Source: an uncultured Prevotellaceae bacterium
GTDB lineage: Bacteria; Bacteroidota; Bacteroidia; Bacteroidales; Bacteroidaceae
Length of the DNA stretch: 58,424 bases
Direction: 5' to 3'
Assembly: GCA_902800595.1 (NCBI GenBank)
Contig: CADCFA010000025.1
Coordinates: 1-58,424 of the forward strand
Shown here: piece by piece, positions 1-7,806 of the stretch
How the letters are laid out: each line of letters opens with the position of its first letter
Position numbering within the stretch: the stretch's first letter is position 1
Position numbers and translations under genes: made by a program
The notes under the pieces: generated by a model
The model's input: the letters and a program-made list of their open reading frames with translations, nothing else
Database searches by the model: none
Told to the model about the DNA's origin: nothing

Positions 1-1
1 A

Positions 2-940
2 TTGAAGAATGAAACGCCAGAGGAGGTGCCAGTTTTATTGCCTGATGGGGAGACCATCCCTGTTGCTGTTGGCTATGGTGAGGGTTATGCCTATTGCATC
101 AAGGATGCTGGCGACGATCCTGATGTGACAAATGGATTGGAGATACGAGCGAGTGTCAAACCAACAGATACCTTCGAGATCTTAGGTGGCGAGGGCGTAG
201 GCACCTTCACACTTCCAGGTTTCGACTATCCCCCAGGCTCTCCAGCTATCAACAAAGCGCCTCGTGAGATGATCCGTCAGAATCTGACAGCACTAACAAA
301 CGATCCACTCAGTATCACCATCTCCGTACCTGAAGGTGAGTCTATCGCGAAAAGAACCTTTAATCCCCGTCTGGGTATCGAGGGGGGAATCTCGATTATT
401 GGTGTCTCAGGCATTGTAAAGCCATTCTCAGAGGAAGCCTTCATAGACAGCATCCGCAAGTGCATGAATGTGGCCCAAGCCAGTGGTACCAGTCGTGTCG
501 TCATCAACAGTGGGGGCAAGAGTGAACGATTCGTGAAAGCCCTCTACCCTGACCTGCCCCAACAGGCATTTGTGGAATATGGCAACTATATCGGCGAGAC
601 CTTGAAGATAGCCCACGAACTGGACATCAGGGAAGTGACCCTTGGCGTGATGTTAGGCAAAGCCGTGAAACTCGCAGCAGGCCACCTTGACACCCATAGT
701 CGGAAGGCCACGATGGACAAGGCATTTCTCAGTGAGATGCTTCATGAAGCTGGTTGTCAGGCTGATTTAGAGAAGATCACACTTGCCAGAGAGTTATGGC
801 AGGTGATTCCCCCAGATAAGATAGAGGATTTTTGCCACGTGGTCTTACAGCATTGCATGGATCATTGTAGCCCTCTGGTGCCACAGACCAATCTTACTAT
901 TCTGCTGATTGACGACGACGGAATAATACACTCACAATGA
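2..940 (+). CDS. cbiD: Cobalt-precorrin-5B C1-methyltransferase, 5' end cut by window edge
   Basis: Methylates C1 of the corrin ring in the anaerobic B12 pathway. The visible 312 residues match the family from about residue 40 onward: the IKDAGDDPDVTNG segment, the PGSPAINKAPREMI segment and a C-terminal LAAGHLDTHSRK stretch are all present. The family's N-terminal GYTTG(S/T)CA region is absent, so the true start lies left of the window and the TTG at position 2 is not a real start. In some Bacteroidetes this domain is fused to a CbiJ-type reductase; that cannot be judged here. Its 3' end overlaps the convergent permease gene by 44 bp. Family assignment is secure; completeness is unknown. Confidence 0.9.
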   Translation: MKNETPEEVPVLLPDGETIPVAVGYGEGYAYCIKDAGDDPDVTNGLEIRASVKPTDTFEILGGEGVGTFTLPGFDYPPGSPAINKAPREMIRQNLTALTNDPLSITISVPEGESIAKRTFNPRLGIEGGISIIGVSGIVKPFSEEAFIDSIRKCMNVAQASGTSRVVINSGGKSERFVKALYPDLPQQAFVEYGNYIGETLKIAHELDIREVTLGVMLGKAVKLAAGHLDTHSRKATMDKAFLSEMLHEAGCQADLEKITLARELWQVIPPDKIEDFCHVVLQHCMDHCSPLVPQTNLTILLIDDDGIIHSQ

Positions 941-1922
941 CAGGAGCACCCACGAGGGCTGTAACGCTGTTCACTGGCAATGCGCCCTCGAAGCCTGGCA
1001 TACGTGCTATCAGATTACAGAATAATGCCAGCGCAGCACCACAGAGGGCTGTGGCTGGCATTAGTACACGATGATCGGAAGTGCGGAAGATGGCTCGTGC
1101 CAGATGGGGAACAGCCAGACCAATAAACATGATAGGACCACAATAAGCCGTCACGATAGCCACCAGCACACCAGAAGAGATAATCACCAGCATACGACTG
1201 CGACGGATATTCAGACCTAAGTTGGCAGCATAACGTTCTCCTAGCAACAGGAGGTTCATCGTCTTCACCAAGAGGCAGGCCAATGGTAGGAGTACACACA
1301 TCAGCACGACGAAGAGCACCATCTCATCACCTGACACACGAGAGAACGAACCTAAGCCCCACACCACGAAAGCCTTCACGTCTTCCTCTGGCGACAGGAA
1401 CTTCAACACACCGATAATCGCATTGGCTAGATAACCAATCATCACACCAATGATCAGCAACGTGACATTATCCCTCACCTTCTGCGACACCCAGAGGATC
1501 AATGACATCACAGCCAGCGCACCCACGATGGCAGCAACACTCATTGCCGCATCACCCAGATAACCCAGACGGGAAAGTGCCACACCTCCGATACGTCCAG
1601 AGAGCAGCACCACAAAGGCGACACCTAAGGCAGAGCCGTTGCTGATACCCAACACGGAAGGACCTGCTAAAGGATTGCGGAATACCGTCTGCATCTGAAG
1701 ACCACTGACAGCGAGACCTGCACCAGCCATGATAGCCGTCAAGGCTTGGGGCAGACGACTGTTATAGACAATGTTCGTCCAGATCTCATTGCTCTCTGCC
1801 CCCAAAAGGATGCGGCACACCTCTGACATAGGAATCCTGACGGAGCCGATGAGCAGGTTCACAATCAATAGGACAAGGATACCCATGATGAGGGTAATGA
1901 TCAGTGGCAGGGGACGTCTCAT
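897..1922 (-). CDS. btuC: BtuC/FecCD-family ABC transporter permease (probable corrinoid importer)
   Basis: Inner-membrane permease of 341 residues with about ten hydrophobic segments, of the FecCD/BtuC family that imports B12, siderophores or haem. Family hallmarks are visible: RLPQALTAIMAGAGLAVSG near residue 55, the NPLAGPSVLGISNG segment after it, and a C-terminal GLAVPHLAR stretch that normally contacts the ATPase. Its ATG overlaps the stop of the upstream binding-protein gene (ATGA), so the two are co-translated. B12 as the substrate is inferred from the surrounding cobalamin genes and not from the protein itself. No ATPase (btuD) is encoded next to it in the window, so that subunit must be elsewhere. 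Confidence 0.85.
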   Translation of the reverse strand: MRRPLPLIITLIMGILVLLIVNLLIGSVRIPMSEVCRILLGAESNEIWTNIVYNSRLPQALTAIMAGAGLAVSGLQMQTVFRNPLAGPSVLGISNGSALGVAFVVLLSGRIGGVALSRLGYLGDAAMSVAAIVGALAVMSLILWVSQKVRDNVTLLIIGVMIGYLANAIIGVLKFLSPEEDVKAFVVWGLGSFSRVSGDEMVLFVVLMCVLLPLACLLVKTMNLLLLGERYAANLGLNIRRSRMLVIISSGVLVAIVTAYCGPIMFIGLAVPHLARAIFRTSDHRVLMPATALCGAALALFCNLIARMPGFEGALPVNSVTALVGAPVIVSVLFRRRQSAE

Positions 1923-3028
1923 TTCAGAAGTCGATAATAGGTGGGTTGGTAATCAGATTCTACGAGTTCCGGATGGAAGATCGCCACAAAATCCTTCAGC
2001 AGCACATCTGGTTGCACAGGGGTAATCTCATAATAAGGCTGTTGCTTCATATTACAATAGATCACCTTCCGTTCCTTATAAGCCTTGAAGAGTTCATTTC
2101 GTGGCTCAGAGGATTTCAGGGCCTCATAACTGAAATCACCTTGGAAGCTGTTCAGGATGCGCCAGTAGTCGGCATTAGCCGCCAAGGCATACATCTTCTC
2201 AAACTCCAGGTTCTCACCAGCTGTCTCTTCATCCTGAATGACATAGTTGGCGCCAGCATCACGGAATATCTGAGCCAGATAGTTCTTGCCACCAACGGCA
2301 TGCCATGTGCCACTGTGCATCTCACCACTGAAGACAGTGGGGCGCGTCGTGCTTTTAGCAGCCTGTGTCTTGATGTCGTTATAACGTTTCTCTATACCAT
2401 CGAAGACCTCCTGCGCCTCTTTCTCCTTGCCGATAAACATACCCACAAACTTAATCCACTCAGCCTGTCCTAAAGGATCGAGCTCCTTATAGCCCAAATG
2501 GGGCACGAGGGTGATGCCCGTCTCCTTGATAGGCTCATAGCCACCACGTTTGAAAGGTGAGATGAATATCACATCAGGATTAGCAGCCAGCACCATCTCT
2601 GTATCGAAATTGCCTTCCATGCCAATCTTCACGATACGTCCGTCTTTCACACGTGCTAGAATATCTTTATTATAGAGATTCTTCGTGCCTGTCAGACCTT
2701 TCACCACATCATGGGCATCAAGGATGGTGAAGTTGGAGAGCTGAAGGGCTGTCATACAGATGGTACGCTGGATAGGTACCTTCACCTTCGTATAACCCTC
2801 AGGCACAGCGGCATCATCAGTCCTTACGAGAGCGAAATGATCATGCTTGCCCACATCCACCAGACGGATATCGGCAGAGTCGCGTACACTGAAACCTGTG
2901 GCATACTTCACAGACATCTCTACGAAAGCATCGTCAGAGGCAGCATCAGCGCCTTGCTTCTTGGCATTCTTACCAGAACAGGCACAGAACAGGGCTACAA
3001 CAGCAAAAGCCCAAAAGAATTTTCTCAT
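1919..3028 (-). CDS. btuF: ABC transporter substrate-binding lipoprotein, BtuF-like
   Basis: Periplasmic-binding protein of 369 residues for the adjacent permease. It begins with a short basic, hydrophobic leader ending FCACSG, a slightly unusual lipobox. The residues after the Cys are Lys-rich and not acidic, which suggests the inner leaflet or periplasmic side and not the cell surface. The PBP fold shows in segments such as ANPDVIFISPFKRGGYEPI and the TWHAVGGKNYLAQIFRDAGA region, typical of cobalamin/haem/ferri-siderophore binding proteins. Its 5' end overlaps the end of cbiB by 59 bp and its 3' end overlaps the permease by 4 bp. Corrinoid specificity is inferred from the locus. Confidence 0.8.
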   Translation of the reverse strand: MRKFFWAFAVVALFCACSGKNAKKQGADAASDDAFVEMSVKYATGFSVRDSADIRLVDVGKHDHFALVRTDDAAVPEGYTKVKVPIQRTICMTALQLSNFTILDAHDVVKGLTGTKNLYNKDILARVKDGRIVKIGMEGNFDTEMVLAANPDVIFISPFKRGGYEPIKETGITLVPHLGYKELDPLGQAEWIKFVGMFIGKEKEAQEVFDGIEKRYNDIKTQAAKSTTRPTVFSGEMHSGTWHAVGGKNYLAQIFRDAGANYVIQDEETAGENLEFEKMYALAANADYWRILNSFQGDFSYEALKSSEPRNELFKAYKERKVIYCNMKQQPYYEITPVQPDVLLKDFVAIFHPELVESDYQPTYYRLLK

Positions 3029-3938
3029 AAACCAAAACTATTAGTATCATCAATATTTCTGCCACGCGATTCACGCGGACAGCTTTCTTCATATCACTGG
3101 TATCGAGCAGTCTATCGTGCTCGCCTATATAGGGTTTGTCGAAGAGTTGGCCGAAGTAATAATGTGGTCCTCCAAAGCGACAGTTCAGGATACCTGCTAA
3201 GGCAGCTTCAGGATAACCGCTATTAGGACTGGCGTGACGACAACCATTCTTCCATACAAACTTTAGGAGACACAGTTTCCCCGAAGCAATAATCATCAGA
3301 AAAGCAGTGAGACGAGCTGGGATATAATTAGCCACATCGTCGATATGCGCAGCCCAACAGCCAAAGTCCTTATAACGCTCTGTCTTGTAACCTATCATCG
3401 AGTCGAGGGTGTTTACCATCTTATAAGCCAACATACCTGGTGTACCCAACAAAGCAAACCAGAACAGTGGGGCTATCACGCCATCGCTCAGGTTTTCTGC
3501 CAACGTCTCTAACGCAGCTATACGCACCTCCTGGGCAGAGAGCTCTGAGGTGTCACGCCCCACGATGCGAGCCACCTGCCGCCTACCCTCTTCAAGACTG
3601 CGATCCATAGCTAGAAACACCTGCCGCACCTCACGGATAAGGGTGGTTCCTGCCAGACAAAAGAACACCACAATAGCATCAAAAATAATGATTAACACAT
3701 CAGATGCTATTAGAAGTCTCAAGAGCCAAGTAACAAGGAATATCAGGAGAATCAAGCCTATCGCCAACAAGGCACCTTTCAGCATACGATGCAGGCCCTG
3801 ATTCAGACGATGCTCCCCCCAGGAGATCATCTTACCAAACCCCACCACAGGGTGAGGCAACCAGGCTGGGTCGCCTAAAAGCAGATCGAGCATCCAGCCT
3901 ATCAGCAACGGTAATATGATTATCATCCAGTTATCCAT
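2970..3938 (-). CDS. cbiB: Adenosylcobinamide-phosphate synthase, CbiB/CobD
   Basis: Integral membrane enzyme that attaches (R)-1-amino-2-propanol phosphate to adenosylcobyric acid. The 322 residues include the family signatures LLGDPAWLPHPVVGFGKMI near the N-terminus, AALETLAENLSDGVIAPLFW around residue 145, and KMVNTLDSMIGYKTERYKDFG just after. Several strongly hydrophobic segments fit a polytopic protein. It lies downstream of the truncated threonine-phosphate decarboxylase, which would supply its aminopropanol phosphate, and overlaps it by 8 bp. The C-terminal 20 residues overlap the start of the binding-protein gene and look poorly constrained (Cys/Phe-rich). Confidence 0.93.
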   Translation of the reverse strand: MDNWMIIILPLLIGWMLDLLLGDPAWLPHPVVGFGKMISWGEHRLNQGLHRMLKGALLAIGLILLIFLVTWLLRLLIASDVLIIIFDAIVVFFCLAGTTLIREVRQVFLAMDRSLEEGRRQVARIVGRDTSELSAQEVRIAALETLAENLSDGVIAPLFWFALLGTPGMLAYKMVNTLDSMIGYKTERYKDFGCWAAHIDDVANYIPARLTAFLMIIASGKLCLLKFVWKNGCRHASPNSGYPEAALAGILNCRFGGPHYYFGQLFDKPYIGEHDRLLDTSDMKKAVRVNRVAEILMILIVLVYEKILLGFCCCSPVLCLFW

Positions 3939-4797
3939 GTCTCAAGCGCGTAAAAGTATAGATAGCTTTCACCAGTTCATCATTATACTCAGGCTGCTGT
4001 GCAGCAATGCGAAAATGGCAATCTTTCAAACCCTCGAAATTAGATGAATCACGAATCAGAAATTGATGGTTCTCAATTAGATATGACTTCAATTCTAATG
4101 CGGAAGACTGTCGGATAGAACAAAGCATAAAGTTCGTCTTGGTGGGATAGACATGAATGCCAAAGATACCACTAAGCTTCTTTGCGACAAACTGAGCCTC
4201 AGCTAATAACTCGTCCATCATATACTGCTCATTGGGATCTTGATGGGTGATAAGCCACTTGCCTGCCTCTATCGCTAACGCGTTAACTGCCCAGGGACGA
4301 TAATTGGCACGCAGTCGGCTGATGACAGGAGCAGGAGCTGTGATATAACCCAAGCGCAAACCTGGGATGGAGAAGCGTTTCGTCACCGAATGAATCTGAA
4401 TCACATTCTGCATCTCAATGCCTTCTTGTGGCGAAAGCATTTTACAGAAAGTGCAATCCTCATACGACTGATCGATAACGAGCCAGTGATGACGACGCGA
4501 CAGATTTTGGAGCTTCTCCAAGGGATAGACCTCACCCGTAGGATTATTGGGATTGCAGAGCCAGCGCACTGCCCCACCCTTGGGTGCCTCCTGATAGCCA
4601 TACATCCTACAGGCATCCGCATATTCGCTGAATGTAGGACGCTTCACAGCGAAGGTTCCTTCTTCACGCAGCGTCTGGGCTATCAGATAGATGGCATCTG
4701 TGGCACCACTGGTAACCAACACCTCATCAGGCTGGATATGATACTCATTGGCAAGCAGTACTCGAGAGTATTTGATAAATCCGATCCATATCCACAT
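3931..4797 (-). CDS. cobD: Threonine-phosphate decarboxylase (CobD/CobC-like), N-terminally truncated
   Basis: PLP enzyme that makes (R)-1-amino-2-propanol O-2-phosphate. The body is clear: TSGATDAIYLIAQ, WLCNPNNPTGEVYPLEKL, and SVTKRFSIPGLRLGY with the PLP lysine at about Lys140 of the 288-residue product. The expected first 60-70 residues are missing; in this family they carry the substrate-binding arm (a GHGG-like motif and an FSSN-like Asn). Instead the frame runs straight into the end of cobQ. I chose the ATG at 4797, 53 nt inside cobQ, because everything further upstream is an out-of-frame reading of cobQ; an ATG at 4890 is also open. Either a real deletion removed the gene start or the assembly collapsed. 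Function is doubtful. Confidence 0.7.
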   Translation of the reverse strand: MWIWIGFIKYSRVLLANEYHIQPDEVLVTSGATDAIYLIAQTLREEGTFAVKRPTFSEYADACRMYGYQEAPKGGAVRWLCNPNNPTGEVYPLEKLQNLSRRHHWLVIDQSYEDCTFCKMLSPQEGIEMQNVIQIHSVTKRFSIPGLRLGYITAPAPVISRLRANYRPWAVNALAIEAGKWLITHQDPNEQYMMDELLAEAQFVAKKLSGIFGIHVYPTKTNFMLCSIRQSSALELKSYLIENHQFLIRDSSNFEGLKDCHFRIAAQQPEYNDELVKAIYTFTRLRHG

Positions 4798-6229
4798 AAC
4801 GGCGCACATGATCGGCGAGTTTGTTGTATTGTTCTTCTTTATAAGCCTGATAATCGAAGGAGGTGGCATCTCCACTGAACTTCTCTGCAAAAGGTTTCAG
4901 GAGTTCATCCACAAAGGCTGCATTATCGAGGATACCATGCACATAGGTACCCATACATTTCTCATTCACCCGATAGCCGTCAGCTCGTCCATCGTGCAGA
5001 TATAGCATCGGCGAGGCCTCCGCATCGCCGAAGGGTTTCGTCTCTCCCATGTGAATCTCATAGCCCTCACCATATTCGCACCTCACCTGACGTGTGAGTT
5101 TCTCACCACTCATTGTGGTGGTGACAGGCAGCAGACCAAGTCCTGGGAGTCGTTCGATATCGCCTTCCACATGATCAGGATCGCACACCTCGATACCCAT
5201 CAGCTGATAACCGCCACAGATACCCAACACAGAAGTTCCTTCACGATAAGCCTTCACGATGGCTTGGGCACAACCGTTTCGACGCAGTTCGTAAAGATCA
5301 TGCAACGTTGACTTGGTACCAGGCAGGATGATGATATCCGCCTTCTGAATATCCTCCACGTTATTAGTATAAAAAAGATGTACGCGCGCGTCCTGTTCCA
5401 GTGCATCGAAATCGGTATAGTTCGAGAGGTGCTGTAACATGATGACGGCAATGTTCACCTTGTCCTGTTGCAGTTGGAAAGACTTCTGGGCGAGTGCCAC
5501 AGAATCCTCTTCCTCGATATGGATATCCTTGAAATAAGGGATTACCCCCAAGACAGGTACCCCACATATCTCCTCCAGCATCCTGCGTCCTTCCTCAAAC
5601 AGGCGCATATCCCCACGGAACTTATTGATGATGATCCCCTTGATGAGTGCCTTGTCCTCTGGTGTCTGCAGGGCGATGCTGCCATAGACAGAAGCAAACA
5701 CCCCACCTCGATCGATGTCACCCACCAGGATCACATCAGCCTTCGCATGACGCGCCATCGGCAGGTTCACCAAGTCGGTAGCTCGCAGGTTGATCTCAGA
5801 GATACTGCCTGCACCCTCCATCACGATGGGATTATAACGTGCTGCCAAACGATCGAACGCCTTGCAGACTTCCGCACGGAAATCGATATCCCCAGCCCCT
5901 TGTCTGCGCCAGTAGTCGTAGGCATGCTTATTGCCAACAGGTTTGCCATTCAGTATCACCTGTGAAGTATGATCACTCTGCGGTTTCAGCAACAGCGGGT
6001 TCATATCCGTATGACAAGCGATGCCAGCAGCCTCAGCCTGAACCGCCTGAGCACGTCCAATCTCCAGTCCCTCAGGTGTCGCATAGCTGTTGAGTGCCAT
6101 GTTCTGTGCCTTGAAGGGTGCTGGCTGGTAACCGTCCTGCTTAAAAATACGACAGAAGGCTGCTGCAACGATGCTCTTGCCGACATCGCTGCCTGTTCCT
6201 GCAAACATGATGGGATGCAACTGTTTCAT
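4745..6229 (-). CDS. cobQ: Cobyric acid synthase CobQ/CbiP
   Basis: Glutamine-dependent amidase that converts adenosylcobyrinic a,c-diamide to adenosylcobyric acid. The 494 residues are about full length. The N-terminal ATP-binding domain has MFAGTGSDVGKSIVAAAFCR and FKAQNMALNSY. The C-terminal class I glutaminase-type domain has SVLGICGGYQLMG with the nucleophile Cys, and a GTYVHGILDN segment carrying the conserved His. Its ATG overlaps the cbiA stop by 4 bp. The last residues (…IYQILSSTACQ) sit at the junction with the truncated cobD, so the final few codons may not be ancestral. Confidence 0.95.
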   Translation of the reverse strand: MKQLHPIMFAGTGSDVGKSIVAAAFCRIFKQDGYQPAPFKAQNMALNSYATPEGLEIGRAQAVQAEAAGIACHTDMNPLLLKPQSDHTSQVILNGKPVGNKHAYDYWRRQGAGDIDFRAEVCKAFDRLAARYNPIVMEGAGSISEINLRATDLVNLPMARHAKADVILVGDIDRGGVFASVYGSIALQTPEDKALIKGIIINKFRGDMRLFEEGRRMLEEICGVPVLGVIPYFKDIHIEEEDSVALAQKSFQLQQDKVNIAVIMLQHLSNYTDFDALEQDARVHLFYTNNVEDIQKADIIILPGTKSTLHDLYELRRNGCAQAIVKAYREGTSVLGICGGYQLMGIEVCDPDHVEGDIERLPGLGLLPVTTTMSGEKLTRQVRCEYGEGYEIHMGETKPFGDAEASPMLYLHDGRADGYRVNEKCMGTYVHGILDNAAFVDELLKPFAEKFSGDATSFDYQAYKEEQYNKLADHVRRYVDMDRIYQILSSTACQ

Positions 6230-7485
6230 ATCTGATAGAGGTGCGTATAACTGGCTAAGACATTCTTATATCTGAAAACGGGTGTGGGTACAGGCTTGCC
6301 TTTGGCATCATAGACCTGTGTGGCTGATACAGGAGCTTTGTCCATAAACTGGGTATAGTGGAACTCATGTCCACGATAAACCTTCCCATCGAATTCGAAC
6401 TGGCGATAACCCAGGGATAACTTTCGATCCTCTTTACGGGCCGTGATGCGATAAGGCAGTACACCACACATCGGGTATTCGCCCTCATCCGTCACGATGC
6501 TCTCGCAGAGATACATCATACCACCACATTCAGCAATCACGCTGCCACCCTGTTCCGCAAAGTCCTTGATGGCTTTTCTGCAAGCCTCGTTCTTCACGAG
6601 TGCCTCCAGATGTTTCTCAGGATAGCCACCTGGCAGATAGAGCAAATCGATTTCACTGAAGTCAGGCATCTCTGTCTCAGGATCGAAACACCTGACAGAC
6701 GAAAAACGGTCTAAGGTTTCCTGATAGACAAAACTAAAACTCTCGGCATTGCGCGCCAGGAGCACTTTTTGTTCCCATACTGGGAATAAAATATTCCCAC
6801 ACTGGGAATCAAATGTTCCCACGTTGGGAACATATTTTGGGGTTAAAGCCCGCCAATCGACATGTTCCTCTAAAAGATTGATCAGCTTCTGAGTCTCCGG
6901 TTGTTCAGAGAAGTCCAGACCCAGATAGCGCGAGCCTTGTTCGAGTGAAGCATCTTTAGGGAGATACCCCAGACAGCGTACTTGCAGATCATCGCACACC
7001 TGCTTGAGCATCTCAAAGTGGCGTGCTGATCCCACCTTATTAAATATAATGCCTGCAAAACGGATGTCCTTGCGGAAATTCAGGAAACCCTGTAGCAGCG
7101 CTGCTATCGAATAGGCAGCAGACTTCGCATCGACCACCAGCACGACAGGGATATCGAGCGTCTTGGCAATCTCATAGGCAGAACCCTTATCGCGATCATA
7201 GCCGTCGAACAAGCCCATCATCCCCTCCACGATACACACATCAGCATCTGCACCATAAGCCATAAAGAGCTCACGGACATGATCTGGCGACGCCATAAAC
7301 GTATCGAGATTGATGCTGGGACGCCCACATACTGAGGTATGAAACTTGGTATCGATATAGTCAGGTCCGCACTTGAAGGGCTGCACCTTCATACCCTTCG
7401 ATGTAAGAAGTGCCATCAGCCCTCTGGCAATCGTTGTCTTGCCAGAGCCACTGGTTGGGGCTGCTATCAGAAATGCGGGTTTCAT
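6226..7485 (-). CDS. cbiA: Cobyrinate a,c-diamide synthase CbiA/CobB
   Basis: ATP- and glutamine-dependent amidation of the a and c side chains of cobyrinic acid. The 419 residues start with FLIAAPTSGSGKTTIARG (P-loop), followed by FKCGPDYIDTKFH and a VEGMMGLFDGYD segment. The C-terminal glutaminase domain has LYLPGGYPEKHLEAL and SVIAECGGMMYLCE with the nucleophile Cys. Between the two domains, about 22 residues (VPNVGTFDSQ to VWEQ) are encoded by three tandem 22-bp palindromic repeats, which look inserted. The start at 7485 is fixed by the P-loop sitting right at the N-terminus. It is first in the leftward cob operon, with a promoter-like TACCTTTG only 5 nt before the ATG. Confidence 0.95.
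   Translation of the reverse strand: MKPAFLIAAPTSGSGKTTIARGLMALLTSKGMKVQPFKCGPDYIDTKFHTSVCGRPSINLDTFMASPDHVRELFMAYGADADVCIVEGMMGLFDGYDRDKGSAYEIAKTLDIPVVLVVDAKSAAYSIAALLQGFLNFRKDIRFAGIIFNKVGSARHFEMLKQVCDDLQVRCLGYLPKDASLEQGSRYLGLDFSEQPETQKLINLLEEHVDWRALTPKYVPNVGTFDSQCGNILFPVWEQKVLLARNAESFSFVYQETLDRFSSVRCFDPETEMPDFSEIDLLYLPGGYPEKHLEALVKNEACRKAIKDFAEQGGSVIAECGGMMYLCESIVTDEGEYPMCGVLPYRITARKEDRKLSLGYRQFEFDGKVYRGHEFHYTQFMDKAPVSATQVYDAKGKPVPTPVFRYKNVLASYTHLYQI
6771..6836. repeat. Three tandem 22-bp palindromic repeats inside cbiA
   Basis: Three units of exactly 22 bp (6771-6792, 6793-6814, 6815-6836), each holding a perfect inverted repeat TTCCCA-nnn-TGGGAA, with spacers TAC, CAC and CGT. Total length is 66 bp, a multiple of three, so the cbiA frame is kept. 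It lies in the linker between the ATPase and glutaminase domains. A related site with one mismatch, TTCCTAGTATGGGAA, sits at 37459-37473 in the gap after trpA. Confidence 0.9.
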
Positions 7486-7490
7486 CTCTG

Positions 7491-7498
7491 CAAAGGTA
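7491..7498 (-). promoter_or_regulatory. Candidate -7 element for the cbiA operon
   Basis: On the minus strand this reads TACCTTTG, the Bacteroidetes TAnnTTTG form. It ends only 5 nt before the cbiA ATG, so transcription would start at or next to the start codon. I see no clear TTTG at the -33 position, so support is from the -7 box only. Confidence 0.5.
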
Positions 7499-7547
7499 CA
7501 AATTATTTGGATAAAATAGGCTTCATCTTGGAAAAACTCAAATAAAA

Positions 7548-7579
7548 TTTGGTTTTTTGCTCGCTTATTCGTATCTTTG
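7548..7579 (+). promoter_or_regulatory. Promoter of the riboswitch-TonB-cbiK transcript
   Basis: TTTG at 7548-7551, a 20-bp spacer and TATCTTTG at 7572-7579 make a full Bacteroidetes housekeeping promoter just ahead of the cobalamin riboswitch. The 33 bp from 7548 to 7580 are nearly identical (30 of 33) to the miaA promoter. Confidence 0.8.
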
Positions 7580-7591
7580 CAGCCGAAAATA

Positions 7592-7752
7592 AGGCAATCT
7601 GGTGGCTGATGCCGCCTGATGTAAGGGAATCCAGTGAAAATCTGGAACTGTACCTGCAGCTGTAATCCCCCTTTGAAGGGTTTGCTTGTATAACGCCACT
7701 GACATGAAGTCGGGAAGGTAAAGCAGACTGGGGAAAGTCAGAAGACCTGCTT
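7592..7752 (+). promoter_or_regulatory. Cobalamin (AdoCbl-type) riboswitch
   Basis: The leader shows the conserved cobalamin riboswitch elements in order: AGGGAATCCAGTGAAAATCTGGAACTG in pieces at 7624-7650 (core J3/4 and P4 region), CTGCAGCTGTAAT at 7653-7665, GCCACTGACATGAAGTCGGGAAGG at 7695-7718 split across P6 and the core, and the B12 box AGTCAGAAGACCTGCTT at 7736-7752. The TonB receptor ATG is 54 nt downstream. In this RNA family binding of a cobalamin represses the genes below; control of the receptor/cbiK/receptor operon is therefore expected. Confidence 0.93.
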
Positions 7753-7806
7753 GAATATTATTAGTACGATCGTTCAGGAGTTAGCGGTCGGAAAATAAGA
7801 TGATTT

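Noticed and set aside
4390-4878. 162-codon plus-strand frame opposite cobD/cobQ
   Set aside because: It is the complement of well-supported cobalamin genes and shows no protein-family motif.
6771-6836. CRISPR-like appearance of the cbiA repeats
   Set aside because: Units are contiguous at 22 bp with no spacers, lie inside a coding region and there are no cas genes.
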